Numbered from the stretch's first letter, positions 41,573-52,044 are shown. The stretch is DNA of 64,000 nucleotides from Clostridium_B lapidicellarium (GCF_041224415.1 NZ_JBGFFE010000008.1:1-64000); one strand, 5' to 3'. A program made the numbers and translations. Notes: generated from the letters alone by a model not told the origin.

Positions 41573-43303
41573 ATGAGTATTTATAGAAAAAAATATGAAT
41601 ATTGGATAAACTCACCTTATATAGATGAGAAAGGAAAATCGGAATTAAAAAATATAGACGACGAAAAAGAAATAGAAGATAGATTTTATAAAGATTTAGA
41701 ATTTGGCACAGGCGGTCTCAGGGGAATAATAGGAATGGGAACAAACAGAATGAACATATATACCGTAGGAAAAGCCACGGAAGGATTATCCAGGTATCTC
41801 ATAAAAAAGTATAGAGGAGATATTTCCGTGGCAATAGCTTATGACTGCAGAATAATGTCCAAAGAATTTGCACAGACTGCCGCATGTAATTTATGTGCCA
41901 ACGGTATAGAAGTCCAACTTTTTAAAACACTTCATCCAACACCAATGCTTTCCTATGCAGTGAGAAAGCTGAAATGTAAAGCTGGCATTGTAATAACGGC
42001 ATCTCATAATCCGAAGCAATATAATGGATATAAGGTATATGGCGAAGATGGCGGCCAGATAACGGATGCATGGGCAAATGAGATATTTTTAAGTATAGAG
42101 GATATCAAGAGTTTTTCAGAAGTAAGACATATCAGCATGGATGAAGCTGTGGACAGAAACCTTCTCCACATTATAGGAGAGGAAATAGATACGTCCTATA
42201 TAGAAAAGGTAAAGAATCTGGTAATAAGGAAGGAATTTGTACGCTCACATGCAGAAGATCTGAAAGTTATATATACGCCTCTCCATGGAACTGGGAATAT
42301 ACCGGTTAGAAGAACTTTAGGGGAACTCGGATATAGAAATGTATTTGTGGTTAAAGAACAGGAAAAGCCGGATGGGAATTTCCCGACTGCAGCTTACCCC
42401 AATCCCGAGGATCCAAAAGTTTTTCACATTGCCCTGGATATGGCAGAGGATATAAAACCGGATATAATATTTGGAACGGATCCGGATTGTGATAGACTTG
42501 GCGTAGTGGTAAAAAATTCTCAGGGTGAATATAAAATACTTACGGGTAATCAGGTTGGAGTACTTTTGACAGATTATATACTGTCTTCCTTGAAAGAATT
42601 TGACAGGCTTCCTGAAAATGGGGAGATAGTCAAAACTATAGTTACTACGGATATGGCGGCTGATATAGCAGGAAATTATAAAGTGGGCCTTATAAATGTG
42701 CTTACCGGATTTAAATATATAGGAGAAAAGATAAAGGAGTTTGAAAAAAACGGAGATAGGAAGTTTATATTTGGATTTGAAGAGAGCTATGGGTATTTAG
42801 CCGGGGATTTTGTAAGGGATAAGGATGCTGTGATTGCATCTACTTTGGTTTGTGAAATGACTTTGTACTATAAGATGAAGGGCAAGAGCCTCTATGATGC
42901 CCTGATGGATCTGTATAAAAAATATGGATTTTACAGGGAGAAACTTATTTCGATAGAACTTAGAGGGAAAAAGGGACACGATAAAATTGAAACCATAATG
43001 CACTGCCTTAGACATTCCATGAAAAGAACCATCGGCGGCGTGAAAATAGTTGAAAAGTTCGATTATAAACTGGGTGTGAAGAAGGACTTGATGAATATAA
43101 GTGAAAGCAGTATAAAGTTACCTAGGTCAAATGTACTTAAATTTGTTATGGAAGATAAATCGTGGTTCGTGGTAAGGCCTTCTGGAACGGAGCCCAAAAT
43201 AAAAATATACCTCTCTGTGATAGGAAACAGTTTGGAGAATTCTCGAAACAAAATGACAGCACTTGAGAAAAATGTCATGGATGTAATTAAAAGTGCGGAT
43301 TGA
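41573..43303 (+). CDS. Phosphoglucomutase/phosphomannomutase (alpha-D-phosphohexomutase)
   Basis: This 576-residue enzyme interconverts glucose-6-P and glucose-1-P, and perhaps the mannose or pentose forms. The phosphoserine Ser144 lies in TASHNPKQYNGYK, the metal site in GTDPDCDRLG and the sugar loop in GFEESYGYLAGD. A C-terminal phosphate-binding RPSGTEPKIK is present. Length fits the large PgcA-type group. GGGGGAAAA precedes the ATG and TATAAT (41530-41535) lies upstream. Together with galU downstream it supplies UDP-glucose for surface glycans. Confidence 0.92.
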   Translation: MSIYRKKYEYWINSPYIDEKGKSELKNIDDEKEIEDRFYKDLEFGTGGLRGIIGMGTNRMNIYTVGKATEGLSRYLIKKYRGDISVAIAYDCRIMSKEFAQTAACNLCANGIEVQLFKTLHPTPMLSYAVRKLKCKAGIVITASHNPKQYNGYKVYGEDGGQITDAWANEIFLSIEDIKSFSEVRHISMDEAVDRNLLHIIGEEIDTSYIEKVKNLVIRKEFVRSHAEDLKVIYTPLHGTGNIPVRRTLGELGYRNVFVVKEQEKPDGNFPTAAYPNPEDPKVFHIALDMAEDIKPDIIFGTDPDCDRLGVVVKNSQGEYKILTGNQVGVLLTDYILSSLKEFDRLPENGEIVKTIVTTDMAADIAGNYKVGLINVLTGFKYIGEKIKEFEKNGDRKFIFGFEESYGYLAGDFVRDKDAVIASTLVCEMTLYYKMKGKSLYDALMDLYKKYGFYREKLISIELRGKKGHDKIETIMHCLRHSMKRTIGGVKIVEKFDYKLGVKKDLMNISESSIKLPRSNVLKFVMEDKSWFVVRPSGTEPKIKIYLSVIGNSLENSRNKMTALEKNVMDVIKSAD

Positions 43304-43331
43304 TGATGAGTATTGTAGGTGATAGAAATTT

Positions 43332-44420
43332 ATGGATATAAAATCATATTTTGCAGAAAAATTATCTGAATTTTTATTTCTGGAAATCAGCAGGGAAAAT
43401 GTAGAAAAAATATTTAAAGTCAAAATTCCACAGGATATATATTTGCCCGTGAATTCCAAATATATTGTAGAGGATGTCAAATCTGAAAAAAACATGGAGA
43501 ATATACCTCTGGGTTATTTTGTCGAAGGAATGTACTATGTGTTGGGGGCAGATGAAAATTTCAAATTTGGTAAATATTATAAGATAATATTGGGCAGCCA
43601 TAGAGGCAATGGCAAATTTATAAAAGGCGTAGTTGCAAGGTATGTTAAAGAAAAAAACTATGAGGATGCCTATATAAATTTGAAAGGACTGTCTATTTTA
43701 GAAGATACCGTAGAACTATATGATAAACTCATAATTATGGTGGATAAACTCAGGAGAAAAGACAATGTATATAAAGAAGAAGAAATGAATATTCTAGAGA
43801 AGGCCGAACTTAAGGAAAATTATGCGCTTCCTTATTTTTATGAAGCCCTTTTAAAAAAAGAAGACGGTGATTATGAAAGGGCATTATTTTGCATAAATAC
43901 CTATATAGAAAAGGGTGGAGAGGAAACTTCAGATGTGACAAATTTAAAGCAGTGGATGATATCCATTGTGAACTATGACAAAGGTAAAGAGCTGTTGGAG
44001 AGTGATCCTGGCAATCCCACTGAGGCTTTAAAACTTTTAATACCGCTTTTGGACATATGGGGGGACAATGCCCTTTTATACTATTATATAGCTGTTGCAT
44101 ACAGGATGCTGGAGAACTACGAAAAGGCTATTTATTATCTGAATGAAGCGTTGAATATAGATAGCAGTATAGTGGAAATTGTAAATGAAATGGGAATTAA
44201 TTATGCTTCTCTGGGGAATTATGAAACCGCCATAGCTTATTTGAGAAAAGCTTTTGAAGCCACTAAATCCGTGGAAATATGCACGAATCTTATAATGTGT
44301 TATTTGAATTCAGGAAAATTGAAGGATGCAAAAATACATCTGGAAATAGCAAAGAAGCTGGATCCAAAAGATGAAGTTGTGCTGCAGCTGGAGAATATAA
44401 TTAAAAATATACCTGATTAA
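43332..44420 (+). CDS. Tetratricopeptide-repeat protein with an unassigned N-terminal region
   Basis: This 362-residue protein has a first part (about 1-120) that I do not recognise. Several TPR units follow, most clearly from about residue 225 on (YYYIAVAYRMLENYEKAIYYLNEALNI and the next two repeats). It has no signal peptide or membrane helix. It lies 28 bases after the phosphohexomutase and 67 bases before galU on the same strand. It may scaffold glycan-synthesis enzymes, but no function can be assigned from sequence. Confidence 0.7.
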   Translation: MDIKSYFAEKLSEFLFLEISRENVEKIFKVKIPQDIYLPVNSKYIVEDVKSEKNMENIPLGYFVEGMYYVLGADENFKFGKYYKIILGSHRGNGKFIKGVVARYVKEKNYEDAYINLKGLSILEDTVELYDKLIIMVDKLRRKDNVYKEEEMNILEKAELKENYALPYFYEALLKKEDGDYERALFCINTYIEKGGEETSDVTNLKQWMISIVNYDKGKELLESDPGNPTEALKLLIPLLDIWGDNALLYYYIAVAYRMLENYEKAIYYLNEALNIDSSIVEIVNEMGINYASLGNYETAIAYLRKAFEATKSVEICTNLIMCYLNSGKLKDAKIHLEIAKKLDPKDEVVLQLENIIKNIPD

Positions 44421-44487
44421 AAGGCATTTAACATGAATATTTATTGGGGAGATCTATAAATAAAATTATGGAAGGGATGCTTTGAAT

Positions 44488-45393
44488 ATGAAAGTAAAAA
44501 AAGCTATAATACCGGCAGCAGGACTTGGAACCAGGTTTTTGCCTGCTACCAAGGCCCAGCCTAAGGAAATGCTTCCTATAGTGGATAAACCTACTATACA
44601 GTATATTATAGAAGAGGCAGTGGCTTCTGGAATAGAGGAAATACTTATAATAACCGGGAAAAACAAGAGGGCAATAGAAGATCATTTTGACAAGTCGGTG
44701 GAATTGGAACAAGAATTGGAAAAAAAAGGTAAAAAAGATCTTCTTAAAATGGTACGGGATATATCCAATATGGCGGATATCTATTATATAAGGCAAAAAG
44801 AACCCAAGGGATTGGGCCATGCTATAAATTGTGCCAGAACTTTTGTAGGGGATGAACCTTTTGCAGTAATGCTGGGCGACGATGTAGTGGACAGCAAAAT
44901 TCCCTGTTTAAAACAGCTTATAAATTGCTATGATGAATATAAAACTTCAATTATAGGCGTGCAGAAGGTAGATAAAAACGAGGTCTATAAATACGGCATA
45001 GTCAAGGGTATGTATATAGAAAACAGAGTATATAAGGTCAAGGATTTAATAGAAAAACCTAAGGTGGAGGAGGCCCCTTCCAATGTAGCCATACTTGGGA
45101 GATATATAATAACCCCTTCTATATTTGAAATATTGGACAATACTACACCGGGGAAAGGGGGTGAGATTCAGCTTACAGATGCACTCAGGACACTTGCAAA
45201 AAATGAAGCTATGTATGCATATACTTTCGAGGGAAGGAGGTATGATGTAGGTGACAAGCTTGGCTTTTTACAAGCTACAGTGGAATATGCACTTAAGAGA
45301 AACGAGCTGAAAATACCTTTTATGAAATATCTGTTGAATCTGAAAAATCAGGAGCTTTTCAAGGGTGTATATAATAAATTGAAAGAGAAATAA
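44488..45393 (+). CDS. galU: UTP-glucose-1-phosphate uridylyltransferase
   Basis: GalU makes UDP-glucose from UTP and glucose-1-phosphate. The 301-residue protein has the N-terminal nucleotide loop AAGLGTRFLPATKAQPKEML, GLGHAI and the catalytic LGDDVVD region, and a complete C-terminus. The ATG at 44488 fits the family; a TTG two codons earlier is also in frame. It opens the surface-polysaccharide locus and uses glucose-1-P from the mutase encoded just upstream. Confidence 0.96.
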   Translation: MKVKKAIIPAAGLGTRFLPATKAQPKEMLPIVDKPTIQYIIEEAVASGIEEILIITGKNKRAIEDHFDKSVELEQELEKKGKKDLLKMVRDISNMADIYYIRQKEPKGLGHAINCARTFVGDEPFAVMLGDDVVDSKIPCLKQLINCYDEYKTSIIGVQKVDKNEVYKYGIVKGMYIENRVYKVKDLIEKPKVEEAPSNVAILGRYIITPSIFEILDNTTPGKGGEIQLTDALRTLAKNEAMYAYTFEGRRYDVGDKLGFLQATVEYALKRNELKIPFMKYLLNLKNQELFKGVYNKLKEK

Positions 45394-45439
45394 ATTGTTT
45401 GTGACTTGATTGCGGTAAAGATCGCAAATTAAAAATATG

Positions 45440-45467
45440 TTGAATAATTTTACTTATGATGTAAAAT
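45440..45467 (+). promoter_or_regulatory. Possible promoter of the polysaccharide operon
   Basis: TTGAAT (45440-45445), a 16-base spacer and TAAAAT (45462-45467) lie about 55 bases before the CapD-like gene. From here on plus-strand genes are tightly packed to the right edge. Confidence 0.45.
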
Positions 45468-45521
45468 AGATAAAGAGAGTTTTTATACAAGACTTTTACA
45501 ATGATCCTAGGAAGTGTTGAA

Positions 45522-47375
45522 ATGCAAAAAGATAAAAAACTTGTAATATACGATGTACTTTTTCTGATAGCTTCACTTTATTTTGCTCTGCTGCTCAGAT
45601 TTGATTTTAATATACCTCCGGAATATATGATATTCTTAAAACTTTCCATTATTCCTGTAGTGATTATAACTTTGATAATGAATAAGATATTCAATCTATA
45701 TGACAGAATATGGAAATATGCTTCTGTAGAGGAGCTTTTTTCCATAGTATATTCCGTATCTCTGGCCAATCTGATATTTATAATTTACAGCTATCTTATA
45801 AATTATAAATTTCTTGAAAACAGGTTCTATAGATTTCCCTATACAGTTCACATAATTTTTTGGATATTGTCAGTGCTTGCACTGGGAGGAATAAGATTTG
45901 TATATAGGGTGTCTGAGGATAGAAATAAAGGGGAGTATAAGAATAGGAGAGAAAAAAGACTCCTCATAGTTGGGGCGGGCGATGCTTCAGCCATGCTTAT
46001 AAGGGAAATAAAAAAACATAAGAATTTTAATTACGATATAATAGGTCTTATAGACGACGACAGGGCAAAGAAGAAAAAGCTTATAAACGGAATAAAGGTT
46101 TTGGGTGGAAGAGATGAAATCCAGAGAATATGTAAGGACAAAAGTATAGAAGAAATAATAATAGCAATGCCTTCGGCAGATATTAAGACCAAAAGGAAAA
46201 TTATAAACATATGTAAAACCACAAAATGCAAACTTAAAACTTTACCCGGAATATATGAAATGATAGATGGAAATGTCAACATGTCCAAAATAAGAGATGT
46301 GAACATTGAAGATCTTTTGGGGAGAGAAGAGGTAAAGCTGAACAATGAAAATATAAATAAATACATAAAGGGAAAGGTTATACTTGTAACGGGCGGAGGA
46401 GGATCCATTGGCTCTGAACTGTGCAGGCAGATAGCCAGGTTCGGACCTGGGATGCTTTTAATATTTGACATATATGAGAACAATGTATATGATGTGGAAA
46501 TGGAATTGAATTATAAATATCCCAAGTTGAATAAAAAAATAATTATAGGTTCTATAAGAGATGTGAATAGACTTGAAGATATATTTCAGAAATATAGGCC
46601 CCAGGTGGTTTTTCATGCAGCGGCCCACAAGCATGTTCCGCTTATGGAGAACAATCCTGCTGAAGCGGTTAAAAATAATATAATTGGAACGTACAATGTA
46701 CTTAAATGCTGTGATAAATTCAAGGTGGGAAGATTTGTGCAGATAAGCACGGATAAGGCTGTTAATCCAACTAGTGTTATGGGAGCCACTAAGAGATTCT
46801 GTGAAATCATGGTGCAGGCTTTTGACGAGGACAGTGAAACTGAGTATGTAGCTGTGAGATTTGGAAATGTGCTTGGAAGCAATGGTTCAGTAATTCCACT
46901 TTTTAAAAAGCAGATAGCCCATGGAGGTCCTGTGACAGTAACCCACCCTGAGATAAACAGGTTTTTTATGACTATTCCCGAAGCTGCACAGCTTGTTATT
47001 CAGGCAGGTGCTATAGCCCGTGGGGGTGAAATTTTTGTCCTGGATATGGGTAAACCCGTAAAAATAGTAGATCTGGCAAAGGATCTCATAACTTTATCCG
47101 GATATGAACCCGGTGTGGATATAAAGATAAAGTATACTGGACTCAGGCCGGGAGAAAAGTTGTATGAAGAACCGCTTATGAATGAAGTAGCTTTGACTTC
47201 TACAGAACACGATAAAATATTTGTGGAAAAACCAAACAGGATAGATATGAATTTTGTAGAAAAATCCATAGAGGATTTTGGAAAAGTAGTAAATGGCGAT
47301 AGAGAACAGGTAATTAAACTTATAGAAGAAAAAGTGCCAACTTATAAGAGAAAAAAATATCAAAAGGATGAATAA
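45522..47375 (+). CDS. Membrane-bound NDP-sugar 4,6-dehydratase (CapD/PglF family)
   Basis: This 617-residue enzyme has four N-terminal membrane helices (about 1-125), a CoA-binding-like middle domain and a C-terminal short-chain dehydrogenase domain. The last has NAD loop VTGGGGSIGSELCRQ and the STDKAVNPTSVMGATKR active-site region; methionine replaces the usual tyrosine, as in the large family members. It probably converts UDP-GlcNAc to a 4-keto-6-deoxy sugar for surface glycans. The ATG at 45522 follows AGGAAG; an upstream ATG at 45501 has no site. Confidence 0.92.
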   Translation: MQKDKKLVIYDVLFLIASLYFALLLRFDFNIPPEYMIFLKLSIIPVVIITLIMNKIFNLYDRIWKYASVEELFSIVYSVSLANLIFIIYSYLINYKFLENRFYRFPYTVHIIFWILSVLALGGIRFVYRVSEDRNKGEYKNRREKRLLIVGAGDASAMLIREIKKHKNFNYDIIGLIDDDRAKKKKLINGIKVLGGRDEIQRICKDKSIEEIIIAMPSADIKTKRKIINICKTTKCKLKTLPGIYEMIDGNVNMSKIRDVNIEDLLGREEVKLNNENINKYIKGKVILVTGGGGSIGSELCRQIARFGPGMLLIFDIYENNVYDVEMELNYKYPKLNKKIIIGSIRDVNRLEDIFQKYRPQVVFHAAAHKHVPLMENNPAEAVKNNIIGTYNVLKCCDKFKVGRFVQISTDKAVNPTSVMGATKRFCEIMVQAFDEDSETEYVAVRFGNVLGSNGSVIPLFKKQIAHGGPVTVTHPEINRFFMTIPEAAQLVIQAGAIARGGEIFVLDMGKPVKIVDLAKDLITLSGYEPGVDIKIKYTGLRPGEKLYEEPLMNEVALTSTEHDKIFVEKPNRIDMNFVEKSIEDFGKVVNGDREQVIKLIEEKVPTYKRKKYQKDE

Positions 47376-47379
47376 GACC

Positions 47380-48561
47380 ATGAAGAATGTGCTAGTTATT
47401 TCACATATGTATCCTTCACCTATCAATAGTGTTTTGGGTATTTTTGTCCATAAGCAGGTTCAGAAACTTATAGGTGAGGGATGCAATGTAAAAGTGGTAT
47501 GCCCGGTGCCTTATGTTCCAGCTTTTTTAGGTGTAGTAAAAAAATATAGAGCTTATATTCAGGTTCCGAACAAAGCAGTGCTTGATGGCGTGGAAGTTTT
47601 TTACCCCAGATATTTTGAAATTCCCAAGGGAATTTTTTTACAGAATTCAGGCTTTTTTATGTATCTTGGGATAAAAAAGACTATAGGTAAAATATATAGG
47701 AATTTCAAATTTGATGTCATACATGCCCATACTGCGATACCTGTCGGATTTGCCAGTATGATTCTTGATAAAAAGTATAAGGTACCTTTAGTGGTGACAA
47801 TTCATGGCCAGGATTTTCAATATACTATAAAAAAGAATAAAAGCTGCAGAAAGAATGTGTTCAGGGTCCTGAAATTTGCAGATAAAATAATAACTGTCAG
47901 TAATAAATTGAGGAATGTGATAAAAGAAAAATACCTTTTAGATAAAACTGTAGTTATAAATAATGGAATTAATCCGGAAGAATATGCCATAGATGAACAA
48001 ATTGAACTTAAAGGACAGTATGTTATGCTCAGTGTATCATCTTTGATAAAAACCAAGGGAATTGATCTGAATATAAATGCATTGTCAAAACTTGTAAAAA
48101 AATATCCCAATATCATGTACTATATAATTGGAGACGGCGAGGAGAGTAAAAATTTAAAGAAACTTGTAATGGATTTGAATCTGAGCAGAAATGTAATTTT
48201 TTTGGGGAAATTACCCCATTCGGAGGTGATAAAGTACATGTCTTCAAAATGTGATGTATTTTCACTTCCAAGCTGGCAGGAAGGATTTGGCATAGTTTAC
48301 ATAGAGGCGATGAACAATGGCATACCTGTCATTGGTATTAAAGGACAGGGGATAGAAGATGTCATTGAAGATAGGAAAAACGGTTTTCTAGTCGAACCTA
48401 AAGATGTGGATGATCTGGCAGATACCATAGATTATATATTGAGTCATAAAGCCGCCGCAAAGAAAATTGGAAAAAATGGGAAAAATACTGTACTCAGTGA
48501 ATTTACATGGTTTAGAAATGCACAAAAAACTATTGATATATATGATGAAATTATGAGGTGA
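47380..48561 (+). CDS. GT4 glycosyltransferase
   Basis: This GT-B fold enzyme of 393 residues starts VLVISHMYPSPINSVLGIF. The nucleotide-sugar domain contains SSLIKTKGIDLNI and the EX7E motif in WQEGFGIVYIEAM, together with FLVEPKDVDDLA. It probably adds a sugar to a lipid-linked glycan on the inner face of the membrane. The ATG at 47380 has AAAGGA at usable distance. The earlier ATG at 47368 overlaps the CapD-like stop and sits directly on that site. Confidence 0.9.
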   Translation: MKNVLVISHMYPSPINSVLGIFVHKQVQKLIGEGCNVKVVCPVPYVPAFLGVVKKYRAYIQVPNKAVLDGVEVFYPRYFEIPKGIFLQNSGFFMYLGIKKTIGKIYRNFKFDVIHAHTAIPVGFASMILDKKYKVPLVVTIHGQDFQYTIKKNKSCRKNVFRVLKFADKIITVSNKLRNVIKEKYLLDKTVVINNGINPEEYAIDEQIELKGQYVMLSVSSLIKTKGIDLNINALSKLVKKYPNIMYYIIGDGEESKNLKKLVMDLNLSRNVIFLGKLPHSEVIKYMSSKCDVFSLPSWQEGFGIVYIEAMNNGIPVIGIKGQGIEDVIEDRKNGFLVEPKDVDDLADTIDYILSHKAAAKKIGKNGKNTVLSEFTWFRNAQKTIDIYDEIMR

Positions 48562-48568
48562 GAAAATT

Positions 48569-49681
48569 TTGAACATTGCTATGCTGCTTACAAATGGATT
48601 TGATCCTGATCCCAGAGTTTATAAGGAGGCAAAATCTCTTACAAAACTGGGACATAAAATCACTATTTTATGTTGGGACAGGGATGGAACATATGTGGAT
48701 AAACCAGAAGAAAATTTAAATGGTATAAAAATAGTAAGATTTTTTGGAGAAGCCCAATATGGTTCCGGATACAGACAGATTTTTAAATTTCTACAATTTA
48801 AAAAGGAAGTATATAGCTATCTGAAAAATAAGGATTTTGAGGCCATTCACTGTCATGATTTTGATGGACTTTTCATAGGGACCGGTGTAAATAGAAAACT
48901 TAAATTGAAACTTGTATATGATGAACATGATCTCTTTTATATGTATTTTTATAACAGGCCTGGTTTTATAAATAAATTTATTTGCAGGGCAATTGTCTTG
49001 ATGGAAAGACATCTTCTTAAAAAAGTGAATGCCCATATAGTTGTTACCCCAAAGATGAAACAGCTTTACAGTAAAATAAGCAAGAATATCTACATAGTAA
49101 ATAATGCACCTTATAAAAATCTATTTGGGAACATAGAAAAAGTGCCCAGCTCCAAGCTTAGAATTGGTTTTATAGGGTCGGTGAGATATTATGATGAGAT
49201 AAAGGCACTCATCGATGCTTCCCAAAAATACAACAAATGCGTACAGATCATAATCTGCGGAAGAGGAATATATTCTGAACAACTTGCTGAATATTCAAAA
49301 AAGTTTTCCAATGTATATATAAGGGGAGTATATCATATAGATGAGCTTGAAAAATTATATAGAAATATTGATGTGACCTATGCCTTTTACCCGGGAAATA
49401 CGGCAGCTATATCTATGCCAAATAAATTCTTTGAGAGCATAATAACTGAAACTCCAATTATTGCAAATGCTGCAACTGAATTTGGATTTGAGGTTAAAAA
49501 GAATAATTTCGGATACGGAATAGATGGAAGTGATCTTAAAGGAGAATTGGAGGATATAATAGGAAGGTTTGTGGAGAACCCGCATGAAAAGGAAAAGATG
49601 ATTGGCAGTATGAGAAAAATGAAAGATAATTATTTCTGGGAATCGAATGAACCTACGTTAAGTAGAATATATGGCAGATGA
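48569..49681 (+). CDS. GT4-like glycosyltransferase
   Basis: This 370-residue GT-B protein begins IAMLLTNGFDPDPRVYKEAKSL and contains HCHDFDG and YDEHDLF in the acceptor domain. The C-terminal half has GFIGSVRYYDEIKALI and a weaker donor motif around YPGNTAAISMPNKFFE. It starts with TTG 8 bases after the previous stop, with GAGGTGAG as ribosome site. It is part of the polysaccharide assembly line; its sugar specificity is unknown. Confidence 0.86.
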   Translation: MNIAMLLTNGFDPDPRVYKEAKSLTKLGHKITILCWDRDGTYVDKPEENLNGIKIVRFFGEAQYGSGYRQIFKFLQFKKEVYSYLKNKDFEAIHCHDFDGLFIGTGVNRKLKLKLVYDEHDLFYMYFYNRPGFINKFICRAIVLMERHLLKKVNAHIVVTPKMKQLYSKISKNIYIVNNAPYKNLFGNIEKVPSSKLRIGFIGSVRYYDEIKALIDASQKYNKCVQIIICGRGIYSEQLAEYSKKFSNVYIRGVYHIDELEKLYRNIDVTYAFYPGNTAAISMPNKFFESIITETPIIANAATEFGFEVKKNNFGYGIDGSDLKGELEDIIGRFVENPHEKEKMIGSMRKMKDNYFWESNEPTLSRIYGR

Positions 49682-49730
49682 TTTACAGCGGCGGGAGAAC
49701 CACCTGATAAAAGATTAAGAGGAGATTTGT

Positions 49731-50717
49731 ATGTGTAACAGAAATTCAGTTTCAATAATAATTCCAGTATATAATGAGGAAATGTATATAGAAAAATGTC
49801 TTAAATCCATAGTGGATCAGACTTATGAAAACATTATTGAGATATTGGTATTAGATGGAATGTCTACAGATTCTACGAGGGATATAATAGGGAAATTTAC
49901 CAATGAAAAATTGCTGCTGATAGATAATGAGAAGAAAATTCAATCTGCGGCACTCAACAAGGGGATAAAAATGGCAAGGGGAGACATAGTTGTGAGGGTT
50001 GACGCCCACGCGATCTACGATAAGAATTATGTTGGCCAGTGTGTAAAAACCCTGAATAGAATGAAATCGCAAAAAGTTGTAAATGTGGGAGGACCCACAT
50101 ATCTTTTGAGATCAAAATCCTATATAGAGAATTGTATAGTTTTTTTACATGAAAGTAAGTTTGGCATAGGGGTTGCCAAGTTCAGGCAGAAAGATTATGA
50201 GGGTTTTGTTGATACCGTCTGGAACGGGGCGTTTTGGAGATGGATATTTGATGAAATAGGTTTTTATAATGAGAATTTATCCAGAAGTGAAGATAATGAT
50301 TTAAACAACAGGATACTGAGGGCTGGATATAAAATATACCAGAACAAAGATATAATTTCCTATTACAGGCCCAGGAGCAGCGTAGGAAAAATAATCTCCC
50401 AGAATTTTAAAAATGGAGAGGCCATAGGCGGCTCTATTGTAAATAATAGAGAAATAGTTAGAATAAGGCACCTTGTTCCTCTTGTATTTTTTTTGACCAT
50501 AGTGATATTTGGGATAACTTATAAGTTTTTTCTTGTAAGTAGAATTATAGAGATTCTGGCTCTGGCCAGTTATTTTGCAGTGGATATTCTGGAATCCATG
50601 AATATAGGGATAAGAAATGGAATAAGATATATGCCCTGCATGTTTGTACTGTTTTTTTTGCTGCATATAGCTTACGGATTGGGAACTATATGTGGATTCT
50701 TTAAATCAATTGAATAA
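49731..50717 (+). CDS. GT2 glycosyltransferase with C-terminal membrane helices
   Basis: This 328-residue enzyme has an N-terminal GT-A domain (SIIIPVYNEEMYIEKC, LVLDGMSTDST, RVDAHAIYD, and SRSEDNDLNNR as the catalytic-base region). Three hydrophobic segments (about 245-325) hold it at the membrane. It resembles the succinoglycan ExoA-type transferases. AGAGGAG precedes the ATG. Its 3' end lies 13 bases before the start of the polymerase-like gene. Confidence 0.9.
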   Translation: MCNRNSVSIIIPVYNEEMYIEKCLKSIVDQTYENIIEILVLDGMSTDSTRDIIGKFTNEKLLLIDNEKKIQSAALNKGIKMARGDIVVRVDAHAIYDKNYVGQCVKTLNRMKSQKVVNVGGPTYLLRSKSYIENCIVFLHESKFGIGVAKFRQKDYEGFVDTVWNGAFWRWIFDEIGFYNENLSRSEDNDLNNRILRAGYKIYQNKDIISYYRPRSSVGKIISQNFKNGEAIGGSIVNNREIVRIRHLVPLVFFLTIVIFGITYKFFLVSRIIEILALASYFAVDILESMNIGIRNGIRYMPCMFVLFFLLHIAYGLGTICGFFKSIE

Positions 50718-50730
50718 GGAGGTCCGCTTG

Positions 50731-52020
50731 ATGATAGATGAAATTTATGACAGGCAAAGCAGAAACGGAAAAATATTGTCTGTTGCAGTATACCTGCTTA
50801 TAGTAGCAGGATTGACTGTAGGATACATATGTTCCATTAAATATTATAAATCTTTTAATTTTGTAATAAACTCTGGAATTCTTAGAAGGGCGCTTGTCAT
50901 GCTCCCGCTGGTGATAGCTGTAATTTATACCGTTGTATTTTTACTGCCAAACAGAATCCAGGGCCTTACCAGTTTGTATTGGTTCTTATTTTTGTTTCTC
51001 AGTATTACCCCCCTTTTAGTTGTTTACACTATGAGCGGTCTTGGAGAAAGCAAAAATTCGGGAATATACATATATATAATAACTGCGGCTGCCGTTATTG
51101 GAGTGATTTTGGTAAGTAGGATGAATTTTAAGATACCGCAGATATCAGTAAAACCCAGGGTTTTTTGGATAGGTGTTGTGGGATTCATGATTATTGGTTA
51201 TTCCTATTTGATATATAAATTGGGACTTCCAACCAGAATATTGGAATCCTTTCAAAATGTATATGCTGTAAGGTTAAATTATAGACAAGAAGCGGGAAGG
51301 CTTACAGATTATTTTGTCCAATGGCTTGGAAACATAATAAATCCTTTTATACTTGCTTATTTTATCTATAAGAAAAAATATAAGTTCGCGATTATACCTG
51401 TTGCATTACAAGTTGTTTTATATGGATATGCAGCTTATAAAAGTCAGTTTGCAGTACTGCTTTTAGCTCCATTTTTTGGAATGATATTGAGGTACGGCAT
51501 AAAGAGAAGTTTGATTGAAAAGATGATGGCACTTGCCGTAATACTTGGCCTTGCTGCTTTCTTCCTCAAAAAATTGTCAATATATCTTCTTGTAATAATA
51601 AGAATATTTCTGTGGCCTTCCCTTATAGCACTGGAATACTATGATTTTTTCTGGATGTATCCCAAGATGCTTTTATCCCAGAGCATACTAGGTCACTTTT
51701 TTAAGAATATATACAACATGGACCCTAATTTTTATATGGCAACGGTCTATTATGGAAGGCCCGACATGAGGCTCAACGTGACGTGGTATGGAGACGCCTA
51801 TATGAATTTTGGCATTGTAGGGGTAATTCTATTTTCAATACTTCTCTATTTTATAATGATAATAATTAAATCTGTGGAAACCAAGAATATATTTCTGGTA
51901 GGTACAATTTTATTTGGCGGAATAATGGCTTTATTTAATGGACCCATACTTACTACACTGCTTACGAATGGACTTGGGCTTGGACTTGTTTTGGCCTATT
52001 TGCTTCCAAAAGAGCTTTAA
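50731..52020 (+). CDS. Polytopic membrane protein, probable O-antigen/EPS polymerase (Wzy-like)
   Basis: This 429-residue protein has about ten to twelve hydrophobic segments and long loops rich in tyrosine and arginine. It ends in several helices that include GGIMALFNGP. The layout is that of Wzy-like polysaccharide polymerases, which are poorly conserved in sequence. I chose the ATG at 50731 because AAGGAGG lies before it; an upstream in-frame ATG at 50692 lies inside the previous gene. Position among glycosyltransferases supports the assignment, but a direct motif is absent. Confidence 0.7.
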   Translation: MIDEIYDRQSRNGKILSVAVYLLIVAGLTVGYICSIKYYKSFNFVINSGILRRALVMLPLVIAVIYTVVFLLPNRIQGLTSLYWFLFLFLSITPLLVVYTMSGLGESKNSGIYIYIITAAAVIGVILVSRMNFKIPQISVKPRVFWIGVVGFMIIGYSYLIYKLGLPTRILESFQNVYAVRLNYRQEAGRLTDYFVQWLGNIINPFILAYFIYKKKYKFAIIPVALQVVLYGYAAYKSQFAVLLLAPFFGMILRYGIKRSLIEKMMALAVILGLAAFFLKKLSIYLLVIIRIFLWPSLIALEYYDFFWMYPKMLLSQSILGHFFKNIYNMDPNFYMATVYYGRPDMRLNVTWYGDAYMNFGIVGVILFSILLYFIMIIIKSVETKNIFLVGTILFGGIMALFNGPILTTLLTNGLGLGLVLAYLLPKEL

Positions 52021-52044
52021 CTATTTGATTCTGGGAGGTAACAC

